From NCBI GenBank assembly GCA_013433145.1, contig CM024175.1:3518516-3582515 (forward strand): a stretch of 64,000 nt of DNA, written 5' to 3'. Below the pieces are notes generated by a model. The model ran no database searches, was not told the origin of the DNA, and worked only from the letters and a program-made list of their open reading frames with translations. This stretch comes from Ascaris suum (Eukaryota > Nematoda > Chromadorea > Rhabditida > Ascarididae). Position numbers and translations under genes: made by a program. Positions 24,732 to 36,716 of the stretch are shown here, piece by piece; the first letter of the stretch is position 1, and every line of letters starts with the position of its first letter.

Positions 24732-26488
24732 TTTCCAATGGTCCCTGGATCACCATCCTGTTGCTTCAGAAGGCTTCGTCGCGTTCAGCCACCTACCATG
24801 ATAGCCACAACTTATGAGAGGAATAAAAAACGCTTAAGGACAACTTTTCGCGTTCTCCCATGTTATTTTTTAAATCTCATCTGATGAAGACCAGAAGACG
24901 CTGAAAATCATGCGAAAAAGCACAGTGTTAGATCTTATAAGGAAGAAGAAAATTGCACATGGAATAAAAATGAGTACAACGTTACTCATATATGAAAAGA
25001 GAAAACGTTCCGTGAAAACGTCGGCTAAACTTCGCTTCAAATAAAAGAAGCAATTTATCGTGAAGAAAAGAGATGACATTTGTTCGTTCACTGAAAACAG
25101 CAATATCATTTTGGTAAACAATAAATCAAAGAACTGCTCATGTGAATAAGTTACTTCAATAAGGATTTCCTCCAAAAAGCGATTCAGTTTAAAAATAATC
25201 GTACCGAATAAAAAGTAGTGAGAGATTAGCGCAATCATGAGAGCTCAGCGGGGTACCTATGGCATTAAACAGTTTATTGCACATAGCCGAAAACGCTGGC
25301 TTAGTTAGTAAGCATTGCTGAAAGAATGGAGAAAAAATGCGAGCGATTAGAGATGAAATCGCTTCTGTGCGAATATCAGATGACATTCATATCCAGTGGT
25401 CGATTAGACCAAACCGGAAGAGGGAATCAAGAGATTTTCAAATACAAGGAATCACGTCCATAAGGATTTCACTTTACGTCCATGATAGACACATGCAATT
25501 ATCCCTCGACCACAACGGTGTTTTGTGCGCGAGGAAACCTCAGCCTTCCGTTAAGTTCTCTATTCGAAGCCCCCAGCGAGATAAATTTTGTTTTTTTAAG
25601 GAATAGCCTTAAAGCTTAATGGGCGAAGGGAGGCTTCAGATTAGTCCCGCAAAAATTTGGTACTAGAAAGGCTTCCGTCGATTAGCGAATCCATTGTGCT
25701 CTTTATCCACTCAAGAGACTAAAAAATAAATGAAGGCAGTCGTCACCAAAATACAGGAAGATCTTATTCTTACGGTAAAGCAGCGAAAGGAATTCAAACA
25801 TAAAAAGCGAAGTTAGTCTTAAGAGCGAATGCAAGAAAGACTGAATAAAATAAGAGGAGCAAATCCTTCAACATATTCCTTTATTCTATTATGCTATCAG
25901 CGCCTCATTTCCTTCACTAAATAATGCAATTTAGTTCAAGTAATTGAATTCGATCACAGCTAACTTAAAATAATCATCAAGTCTCGTATCTATATTAACT
26001 GTTACAAATGTCAACCACATCTTGGCCAATTACTTGTGCGTCCAACTACGAGCGTCTCAGAATCTGCAGTAATTTAATACTTGAGATAAGTACCGTTTGC
26101 GCTAAGAACGATATATGGCGCAAAATAGTTTTAGCGTTAGCTCTAACTTCCGCAAAATTCTGGAAGGAATAATCACCAATTCGATTGCAATTTCCTTCAA
26201 GCTTGCGATGAAATGTCCATAAAAATTGCTCGCCTCATGAAATAATTTGCAACAAATGAATAATTTCATGGAAATAATTTCGAGGTAATTTACAAGGCTA
26301 AAAGTTCCCTTCAAAGGCAACGTAATCAATGTAATAACTACTGAAACAGTTTAGCAAAACTTTGCAATCAACAAATAACTGCTTGAAAAATCTGAAACGT
26401 AGCTTAAAATTTAAAAATGAAATGCTAATATCTGCGAGCACCTCAAGAAAGATGAACCGATTAATAATAGCATGAAGGATTTCTTCAT
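24732..26488. other. Stretch without recognised genes
   Basis: AT-rich sequence between a doubtful frame and the 3' end of the minus-strand gene. Part of it is probably that gene's 3' UTR. I see no canonical poly(A) signal near its stop. Confidence 0.35.
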
Positions 26489-29400
26489 TCATCGCCAATA
26501 AGAGTCTTTCAAGTAACAGAGAACCTCTTCGAAGATCCCCTCCACATTCAGATTATCAACACAGAGAGGCGGAAGAACTACACGGGGGCGTTTCATATAT
26601 TCCGCAACATCTGTCTCCGGAGCTGATTGATGACTTTTCGTTGAATAATCACTCGCTCCTTTTCGCGCAAGTGCCATACAATTCGCTAAATGATTCTGCT
26701 GAAGACATTCACGATGCCCGTTATAACTTCGCTCTTCATCCTGAAAGTTAAACTACAAAAGCGGCGTTCATAATAAACACTAAATGAGGCATTCTTTGTC
26801 TGGAATTAAATTCTTCGATGCTCACTCATCAAATCGCCAGAACAAAACAATTAAACACCACTAAACAGTAAACTGACTCGACCAGTGCACTAGGAAGGAT
26901 GTTGGGTTCGTAAAACTGCTTAGGTCTCGTTCTCAACGATCAACATCTCTGTCTCCCTGTATCATCCGTCAATATTGACTCGTGCACTATACACTTGTTA
27001 TCTTCTGCTTTATTTAAGCTTTTCTTTTTGTCTGCATATCAGCCTGTTCCGCATCATGCAATAAATGACTCCAATCAATCGATATGCACGAAATACCTGT
27101 CCCTCTCTCCCCCATAACATTCCTTCTTGGAATGTATGGAACACCTGTCCACGGCTGAGGGCAGGTGAATCAACACGAGATGCAACTCCAGAATCCATTG
27201 AAAAAACTGGTGAAGGAGCTTCCGATGTCTCCTCACATGTGTCATTGCACTCATCGCTCGACGGTGTTGAAGGCTTCACATCTTGCAGCAAAGATATCGC
27301 TGAGCTGCTGCAACATGTGCTCTAACATCATAACATGCTAACAAAGACTCATCACATACAACCTTCTGTCCACTGCCCTAAATATATCCATCTTCTCACT
27401 GTCCACCTCCCCCCCCCCCCCCCCCAACTCTTCTAACTGATTCACTCAAAAATTTTGAAAGGGTTACTCGCTCCTTCTATCGCAAAATATGCAATTATTC
27501 TGTAGACCGCTATAGTCTTTGGTATAACGCTCTCCATCTCAGTAGATGCTCACCTTCCCCGTGAATCTTCGATAGAACAAAAAACCTCCGGCTCTCATCC
27601 GAGTGATCGTGTACATCCATCACGATGAAGCTATACAGGAAAAGTTGGCCATTCGAAATTTCGCTCCGTTTTTCGTCCTCTTCCTCGCAATAAAAAACCC
27701 ATCCTTTACCCTCCCCCATATATATATAATTATTTGGAAAGTCTCATTCGCGCACGCCTTCCTTAAACAATTTAAGATGCAATATGGAGACTAGCCACTT
27801 CCTTTCTATCGAAATGCTTTCAGCGCTACAACATCGCTTGGTGCAGTAGGGGCTCAGTCAGCAGTTTATTCCCACTGATAATTAACGTAAAGTCCGAATG
27901 ATTCAACATGATAACGGCCAACCAAATTATGGATATTTTTCTCCCCGTCAAATGCTCTGTCTAAAACAACGAATTCCCTCAAGATATTCAAGCACGCTGA
28001 GTTTATTTAATGACAGCCATTTAACCGCGCATGGTTAATTAATATATAGCCATATGGCCAACACACCCATGCTTTCGAATCGAGCCAATCATGAAGTTTG
28101 GGATAATCGAAGTGCGCAAAGAGTATTTTCGAGACAATGTTCTGACCATCCTTCCGCCAATATGATCAGTGTTAAGGCGACTTCCATCAGGTGTAGTAAG
28201 CCCCAAGGTGGTTCTGCTTGCAGTACTCAACTCAAGTGACGTGCTCGCTCCTAATGTTGCACGTGACGAGCTGTTTATCAAACGGTGCATCAATGCGTGT
28301 TGCGATAGTGCACGATAAATTTTTGGTGACGTCATCTGCTTGCCTGCAGCCGGATTATCTGCAAACACAATTATATTTGACATCTGTGAATTTACTATGC
28401 AGAAAGATTTAAATTAAAGACCGATACACAATGGCGACGATTGAATCGCACCTATTATAGCTCATAGTTATGTGGAATATCGGGCTCAATCCACATCTAT
28501 TGGATATCAGCTAAGGACGTTGATCTGTTTCTACATAACAGTCCCTCTGGTTGTCTCTGTGGCGCCACGGCCTAGAGATGCTTTCAACTTGTAAACGACT
28601 GAGGCAAACTATAGAAATGTTGAATGTTACGACCGAGCTGTCTTCTTTCCAGTTGTTTCAGTTCCATAGATATCTGTGCAAAATGTGGGCCACTTCACTC
28701 ATTTCAAATTTATTGCCTTCCACTAAGCTGTGTTCTACCGCAGTCCTTAAGAATGAATTATTCTAGAAGACCTGCACCTCCACTCATCCACCTACAGATT
28801 TCCGCTTTATAATTCAAAAAAGAACATAACATAGAATGAAAGCTAACTCCAGTAATCCACATCGCCGGGATCAACTGGCGTAGATACGGGAATGTTTGTC
28901 TCGTCGAGTCGTTTATGTGACGTAAATTGCTCTCCTCGTCTACTGATATCCGTTTCTGTGTTCTGAAACTTTATGGTGAAAGTTTTTAATAAGGCAGTGT
29001 TGATAAGTGCATTGAATCTTTTTCAACGAAAGAAGCACAAATGGAAGTAAGCTATTTTAATAACGACACTTGAAATTGAGATTATTGCATAGTTCTAAAC
29101 GCATTGATTTCTCCAACTCTTCGCTCCGTTCAACGCACCTGTCGCAATCTAATATGTCGATATCATCTGCTGAATTCGTCATTGCTGAAATCGCATTTCG
29201 AGTAGCTTTAGGATGCTTCTGAGTTCAAGAGAGAAAAAAAGACACCTGATCGTTGAACTGAATAATGCTGCAAATAGCGCATCTCCATTTCGCGATTTCG
29301 TTCTTGCCTCGAATACACATTACAATCGAATCGCCACATTTGTGGCGAAGTGTAATTAGACACCGTGACTGAAATTTTGTTGCATTCAAGAAAGCAAATA

Positions 29401-32312
29401 TCAAAACTACGAAAATAGAAATGAAACAATCTTTGTCAAGTTATTACTACTTGAAAAACTTTAGTGCATCAAGGAAATCACAGTCATTTTCAGTAGCCAG
29501 TCGTAAAGGAATTAAAAATGACTCCTTAATGTCAAGCTATTTTGTATGCACAGATATATAATTCTATTCGCTCCAAGAATTATGTAGTGGTGAACAAATA
29601 GTTTGCATATACAATTTGAGATTTATAATACTCAAAAAATAAAATAACGAAACGATCATAATTTCACGAAAAAAAACAAACCGTTACGGTTCCGTTGACC
29701 TTTTTTTCGGCGATATTTGAATGGACGGCAAGTAAACTTTTCAAATCGATCGCCAGTCCTATAACATTCAATACTCTCAACTTAAACGACAGAAGGAAGA
29801 AGAGCAAGACGATGAAAAATCATAGTTGCCAGCATTCATAAAGAGAATGCGAAGCGAAGCTTCTATGGGATCGGATTCAAAATTAATTCCATCAAGGACG
29901 TTGAATAAATGCTAGCGATCTCTCTATGCACCTTATTTCCCTCAAGCATCAGGTTTAAAAACAACGATAGTGACAAGTGCCAACTAGCAACTCTTCGTCT
30001 AATGAAGAAAATTGGCGAATAAAAATTGCGAAAATACCTTTTTCGGTTTCACCGTAAATGAGTAGGAAACCTTGATCGGTGATCGCACAAAAACGAGTGC
30101 TTGCTCTCGTCCAAAAGAACGCCACCGAACGACGGATCTCCACATTACCATAAGCAACGGCACCGGATTCCGGAAAACGCCAATCGGAACGAAGCGGAAG
30201 CAACTGCTCCTAAGAACAAAGATAGATGTCGGTGTGGAATCCTAAGTTTTAAGAATATCGATTTTTTTAATGAATTGCTAGGAAATTTGAAGAAAAAAAA
30301 ATCAATTTGTTTCTAATGACGCAAAGAATTTTGAAATCCGGAAATCGATGCCTTCGGGACGGATATTTTTTTGATATTGGCGTTAATGTGCAGGAAGAGA
30401 GTGGCAAAACTAACAGAAACCCAGTAGCGAATTGACAAAATAAAATCAGCAGCATTCTTTATTGAGTTCTGTGGTGTGAGAGATGATAACACAGTGAAGA
30501 AATCGGACATACACCAAGTGTGCAAGCAATTGACACAGTTTGGAGCAGATCGTTAAAGATGAGATCAGAGCAAAAAAAAAAAACATTTGCAACAATAGAA
30601 AATAACGATAAAATTGATTGCCTTCCAATAGTTTTATCGATTCTTCACCAATGAAATAATATGCATGATGGGAAGAATGAATGCGCAAAAAGCTCATATA
30701 TGGGAGATGTCCGAGACTCCGCAATGGCACGGAGTCGGAATTTGGAAATATTGACGAAGCATATCAAAACACTGTGAAAATAATGTTGTTCGAGAATGCT
30801 ATCGAAGTAGTGATACAACTTGGCAACTTAACAGCGCATAATGGAAATGGTAGCTATACCAAACAAGCTATACTGTAACAGAAATCTCAATAATAATGTG
30901 GCATATAGTACCCCATTACCCATATACGTGCTAATGCACCATCGTTTCGGCGTTTTTCACCTCTTCCCCACCGTTCAAGGTGTTCCGTTTCTGATATGCC
31001 TCTCCCTTCATCTGTTCGTATTGCGCGTTGCTGTGCTTTATACACGCCAAGAAATCTTTTAGGTGAATCTGATGAAACTGTCAACACTGACACGGTAATG
31101 CGCCTTCTGACAACCATTCGACATAGCTGCAGACCATAGAATATGCTGCGCAGCTTTCACTGCCAGAACCTTCCAACGTTATAACACTATATGAGTGATT
31201 AGGAACACTGGCAGATGGGAGCAGAAAGATCCCACTGACGTAAATAATCGAAGGTGTTTAATGGGAAGTGAAGTAAGAGGAAAATGAGGACGATGGACGA
31301 CTATAATTTATGAATTGCATGGCCTTGGATATTTGCTAACGAACATTCACACGGAGCTCAAATCGTCAACAGGCAATGCTTCTTTGATGATGCCTCATTG
31401 AATGCTGCGCTTGTGCGCGAGAATATCAACACCAAACCTGTACAGAGTGACCTGCACGCCTAGTGATTCATATAGGTAAGGTGTCGTTCGAATAGGAAAA
31501 AAATTGCGCAATATTCGACCCTATGCATCGTCATTTTTTGCACCGGAAACGCGGTTTGTTATCACAAACTTCATTACTGTTTTTGTTGCACTCATAGTCA
31601 TGAATCCTCGATCACACAGCCATGCTCTCCAATGGAAGGGAAAGCTTGCTGCCATTTACAGTACCTCTCATTTAACGAACATCTTTCGCAGTTAACGAGT
31701 AAATGAATTACTAATAAAACAGTTCTGAAATGAGGAAGTCTGAATGAAAATTTGTTATTGAAGATTGGAGATAGCAGAGAATCATAACTGGCCCGCTCTC
31801 GCACTCAGCATTCCTTACATTCTTCCGTAGAAACTCTCCCAGCATTTCGAATAAAGTTGCGCTGACTAGATGCTTCAGCGCCTTTAGATGAGCAGAATCA
31901 CTGCGGGATGTAAAGCTGTTTGCGGTACCATCCGCGTCCAAGCCGCGGTCGCTCACAGCGATTCAACGCTCACACACTGGTTGGAATTCGAATTTCGCTG
32001 TTCTTCACGTGCCCCTTCCAGCTCATGAATAAATGCGCAGTTTTCATGGCATCTTCTTCTCCAGGCCCATGCCCTTTCAAACGAAGACGATAATCGAATG
32101 TTGCCAATGTCCTTCATTCTACGTCGGCGAGACCGGTTAGTGAATTTTTTGCCTGTTCGAACAGTACCCTGCCTATATGAATCACGCAGAGCACGCGGAT
32201 CACCCTGTACAGGTGTGATGTTGATATTCTCGCCCACAAGCGCAACATTCAATGAAGGATCCTCCAAGAAGCATTGCCAGTTGGCGATCTCAGCTCCGAT
32301 GTGAGCGTTCAT
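26489..32312 (-). CDS. Five-exon minus-strand gene, 405 residues, family unknown
   Basis: Exons in transcript order are 32312-31974, 30209-30038, 28358-28067, 27307-27145 and 26740-26489. All four junctions agree in phase (0, 1, 2, 0), and acceptors such as TTGTTCTTAG, TGTTTGCAG and AACTTTCAG are typical. Exon 1 has a basic cluster (TNRSRRRRMKDIG) that could be a nuclear-localisation signal. Exon 2 encodes alternating strands (VAFFWTRASTRFCAITD, FLLIYG) resembling a PH-like or propeller sheet. Exon 3 is Ser/Thr-rich with TLSRKYSLRTS. Exon 4 is acidic and Ser/Pro-rich. Exon 5 contains RPRVVLPPLCVDNLNVEG and ends CYLKDSYWR. The exon-1 start (ATG at 32312) and its donor TGT|GTGAGC are less certain than the rest, and further 5' exons may exist. 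Localisation and function unknown. Confidence 0.6.
27409..27425 (+). repeat. Poly-C run of 17
   Basis: A homopolymer C run just upstream, in transcript sense, of exon 4 of the minus-strand gene. It reads as poly-G in the transcript. Confidence 0.9.
31336..31500 (+). pseudogene. Broken inverted copy of exon 1 of the minus-strand gene
   Basis: The plus strand here matches the minus strand of 32150-32320 along about 150 bases. The exon reads NWQCFLEDPSLNVALVGENI and the copy reads NRQCFFDDASLNAALVRENI. In the copy the start ATG is ACG and an in-frame TAG closes the frame near 31461. Similarity runs on through GTGATTCATATAGG and then fades. It lies inside intron 1 of the same gene in opposite orientation, so transcript and copy can pair. 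Confidence 0.8.
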
Positions 32313-33359
32313 TAGCAAATGGCAGGGCCACTAGGAGAATCGGTGGCCCTGCTATGCAAAACGTTAGCTAGCATTACAGAACGAATTCAAATGCGCACAT
32401 TCAAGCTCTGTAAGCCTTCGACAGACTCTTATATGCCATTCTCCCGCTATAATGGCATTCTGTTTCGTATTTGCAATAAGACCCACATTGCTCAACCATT
32501 CATTCCATCAAGAGACAACAGCAAGTTCAGCATTTCGATTTACAGCACGGCATCTCCAATTTCGCATCAACTTCTACTAGATCGCCTTGCTTCCGAGGAT
32601 GTTTCCAATGGCAAGCTGCTGTGTCGCGACACCCCTACCCATTTCATTCCTGCTCTTCTCTCCACAGTTGATAAGATGCAATTGGAACATTGACACCTGG
32701 AACGCAATCGTGCACGAATCCCGCTTTCATGTGCTGCTGCAATTTCCTTTCTTACCAGCCCCCTCCCTCATCTCCTCTCCCCATCATTCGTTGCTCAAGA
32801 ATATAGAGGACATAAAAGCGACCCACCTTACGGAAGTTACGGCACGGTACTAGACAACGTTTCATGAAGAACCACTTCTTCTTATCCATCGAGTAGTGAC
32901 GATACCGCTCGAGGTCTTCTATCCAACACTTCGCTCTACTACAAAACGATAAAATAACGCATTCATCATAAACACGGTGAATCCTTCCTCATACATACAA
33001 TTGCCGATGCATGTGTTAGCCCTGCGGATACCGCAAAAGTGCTTGCCCAGCGTCGCATCAAAAGCAGCGATCCTGGGCCATGCCTGTTTAATTCGTTATT
33101 TATATATTCCATCCATACGAATTCGCCTTTTGCGGCGCTGCCCTTGCAATGCCCATTATAAGGGCGCCTTATCTATATGTGAGTGTCTGACTGGTTGATA
33201 GCTTCAATAGTGAGGTATTTTGAGCAAAAACCACTAAAAATCACAGACCCGGAAATATAAAGTTTTCACGTGCACCTGTTGGTAACAAACAAAGAAAAAA
33301 AGGTATCCTCTGAAAAAACATTTGACTAGATTATCAAGATAATGCTAGTAGGATAAGGT
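32313..33359. other. Upstream flank of the minus-strand gene
   Basis: It contains a plus-strand open frame of 124 codons (32319-32693) and minus-strand fragments with some coding look, for example around AGMKWVGVSRHSSLPLE, with acceptor-like signals. These could be additional 5' exons of the minus-strand gene, but I could not join them in phase. Otherwise promoter or outron sequence. Confidence 0.3.
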
Positions 33360-33560
33360 GGTCTGTGTTCCAGCCATAGAGTAGTTTCGTGGCTGAGCCA
33401 TAAACAGGGGAATCCGTTATAAGCCTTGGGCGGGGACCTGCGTGGCCTTCTGGCCACGTGAGTTGGGGGATCCGTAGCCTCGCTGGGCCAAGGATTTCCC
33501 ACTCTCGCGACCCGATCGCGGGAGCGCGCCGTTGCTTGACCATTGACTACCCATTCACGA
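33360..33560. repeat. GC-rich patch with short hairpins
   Basis: This patch is clearly GC-richer than its surroundings. It contains CGTGGCC/GGCCACG around a 4-base loop (about 33440-33458) and CGCGA/TCGCG around 33508-33522. It may be the end of a transposable element or a small structured RNA. No tRNA B-box or known RNA recognised. Confidence 0.4.
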
Positions 33561-33855
33561 AAGCCATATGCGCAGAAATTTTCGTCCAGAGGAAGAGGGC
33601 AAACTTAGGTTTTAATACCCAGTCACAAGAAGTATGCATCACATCTGCTGGTTAAAGCCATTTTTAGCATGCGGACATTTCCGCCTACTTCAACGCATTG
33701 GTTACCATAACCCACGAGCATATGCCGTTATTCGGGGCTATAAAGTACCCTAACTACGCTACCTAAATCAACGCATAAAACCTTTCCAAACAAAAAAACA
33801 ACCACACCGTTACAATTCAAGCAAACATCAACACTTCTCGACACACGTGTTCAAA

Positions 33856-34014
33856 ATGAGCAACGAAGCGCCACATCGCTATCATTTATGGCAGAAACGA
33901 ACAATGATGCTTCCAGCTCTGAGGGTGTTGATTGCCTCCCCACACAGTTGTGATCAAGAGCGAGCGTTCAAACTGTCAGATCGCCGCCATTGCTGTCATT
34001 TCCCTCTAATGTAA
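33856..34014 (+). pseudogene. Possible hAT transposase C-terminal remnant
   Basis: A 52-codon frame reads LPALRVLIASPHSCDQERAF, resembling the hAT dimerisation motif in which a hydrophobic helix is followed by P-x-S-x(4)-E-R-x-F. The frame stops soon after, and no other transposase domain is visible nearby. It would be a small decayed fragment. The motif is short, so this is suggestive only. Confidence 0.35.
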
Positions 34015-36685
34015 AGTGGTCATTTGTTCGGATATTGACTAGTCTTGTTTTTTATGACGCTTATTGTATGATGACGACGAGTGATTTCCATCCGAATTTG
34101 TGAAAGTGTCATTTAAAATCAACGTTTTTCGGCATTTTCGTCGAAAAAGGAGTACCTACCTACATAAGCATCTAAAGAGGATCGTCCCACAAGGTAGGAA
34201 TGATCACAGATCTCAGGAAGATGCTCACAGACATCCTTTTGTTGTTGTGGAGGAAAAAAAATGAAACATCAAACCAAGTGCTGTAGCTATTGCATGAATG
34301 CACAAGAATTTCCCGCTGTTGCCACATGGCGATCTTCGTCCCCTTCCCTCCTCATTGCTCTCCCTTCCCTCCAATGGAGTGCAAACATGTTTTTCTTTAT
34401 TGTCATTTAGTCTTTCATGTGCCGCTGCATATATCCTTTGCAAATGTGCACCGCGAAAATTTCATGTCTGCGCAAGTAATATATAGTTTTGTCTGTTTGT
34501 ATGGTCGATAGTCTCAGTTTGGGGATCATGCTTACGAGATTTGGTGACCATAAAACACATCATCAGAAATTGCCCCTATCCGACGATCCACAGTGACTCA
34601 CCACTCTCGTGAAGAGTTACATACATTCTAAAGTGTGAAAAAATTTACGGATATTTTGTGCTGACCATATTTTCCTTACACGTGAATCGGGGATCGGAAA
34701 AGGCGCGTCTTTTGTAGAGGACCTGTATCGACTAAAATATGAAACTGTCACTGTGTGTTCTTTGTTGTTAATTTCTGAATTTATGATGGTGAGGTGGAAA
34801 AATATAAAAGCACGTATCGTGGATACTCACCTGATATGATTCTCCATTTGTTGTTTTTTTTTTTTCAACACGGTGTTAGAAGTTTCTTCATCAGTCACCT
34901 ATTTATTCTTCAGCTGAATTTCGAAGTACTCAGCAAAACGTCATCACCTCTAATGTAAAGACATACTCAACAGTTTATAGTAATATAGAACTCGCGACGT
35001 GATGTTGCGACTGTTCAATACGACCCTAATAAAATGTTGCACAGCGTATCCATGCACAACCATTCGAATGTCGCATCCGACGGTTTGTGCCATATCATGC
35101 ACATCCCTCGAGCACTTCGTCGACTTTGGCTTCGTCAAAGACTGAGAACTTCCATCTTTTTGTGTTTATTGGAAATGAAAAACGATGTTAATAATTTGAA
35201 GAAAGCGAACGATGCGCTTAAAAGTTATCACGAGATGGTTTATAAATGGTTCACACCTAATATAATTCGCAACGGCGAAAATATTGTATAATTGAGGTTA
35301 GCATAGTAATGTACATTGAAACGATGCGAGGATATAGGGATTGCACAGAGAGCTGATATTCCTTCATATATTTCATGTCATTTAACATATAATCTATTAG
35401 CTACTCTATGTCAGATGACCTATTACATTTGTACTGTTGTAAATAATGGGACTAGAGAGTTGAGTTACTCAACTCTGAATTACCGAACGAGGTCAACGTT
35501 AAGTATCTTGTGCATGGACTTATTACTCTAAAGTAGCACAACACGAACTACATCATTTTCAAAAAAAATGTCACTGATTTATTCCACCATGCTTTCATAT
35601 GGCGAAGGAAGTTGACAGTTGAGTCACAATGAGAATAAAACGAGAACATATCTATGTTCGAAAAGAGATTCATAGGCGTAACGACAAGATGGTGATGCTC
35701 TTATATAACTCTACCGACATATTCTTCACTCAGAATTACGGCAATTACGGCATTGTTTGTATAGGTGAAACTTTTGTTAGTGGAAGAGGGGAGGAGGTGG
35801 AGAATTTTATTTAACGCATATTTTATTTTTTTTCCCTTCAATAAAATCAGCGTTGTTTTCATGCTTGTTATCAATTTCTCATGCTTTCTCTTTCATTTGA
35901 TACAATCTAAACTAAAATGTGGGGGGGGGGGGGGGGGGGAAAGCGAGGGGCTGATGAAATGGACTATCGAAAATGGCAGAGACTTCGTTTAATATTCTTG
36001 GTCAAAAATTGATGCGAATTAGTCTGAGATGAAAGAATAGGCGAAAGCTAAGCAACATAGAGAAAATTTAAAACTTCGATTTTTTTTTCCACCAGAATCC
36101 GTTTTCCTCTATCCATTCAATGTCATCATCAAATGTTGCGCATGTTATCTTTTGTCGTTATCGAATAAGAGAACCTCAACGTTTAGTTTTTACTATACCA
36201 GCAAATCTCATCGTCGCGCTATCAATGTGGTGTACTTTCTCAGTTAGCCAACTTGGGCATAGTCAACTTTTCAGCCTAGACACAATCTAATCGCATCATC
36301 AATACGCGTACAATCACATAATCAACTTGAGCCCGTTATCGTTACTATGTTATGCTTGGGATGGCCAAGTACCAACGATATACAACAACGTATGTGAAAA
36401 ATCTTAGGCATTTAAAGGTTAATTAGACAAGAAGAAGAATGCTTGTCAGAAAACCATTTGAACGATTGAAAAAAAAAAGAGAAAAGCTGCACAGAAGTTT
36501 TCAGTTTAAATAGAATATGCACATGTATCCGATGAGTGCCCTGATTGTGATGAATTGAAGTACCTATATGAATAGGCGAGCACTTAAACGAAACTTAAAT
36601 ATCGACGTGTTAGCCAATCAAGTGACCAATTTTTGAAAGATGATTAGAAATGGCAAAAAGCACTTCGGAGATTTTGCTGCAAACG
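34015..36685. other. AT-rich stretch without recognised genes
   Basis: Short frames only. The block at 34950-35290 is open on both strands and somewhat less AT-rich, but without usable splice signals. A 19-base poly-G run lies at 35921-35939. Confidence 0.35.
35921..35939 (+). repeat. Poly-G run of 19
   Basis: An uninterrupted run of 19 G followed by AAAGCGAGGGG. It is the longest pure G homopolymer in the window and can form G4 structures. Confidence 0.97.
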
Positions 36686-36716
36686 AAACAACAACAACAA
36701 CAACAACAACAACAAA
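36686..36716 (+). repeat. (ACA)n microsatellite
   Basis: About ten ACA/CAA units in AT-rich sequence; no gene. Confidence 0.95.
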
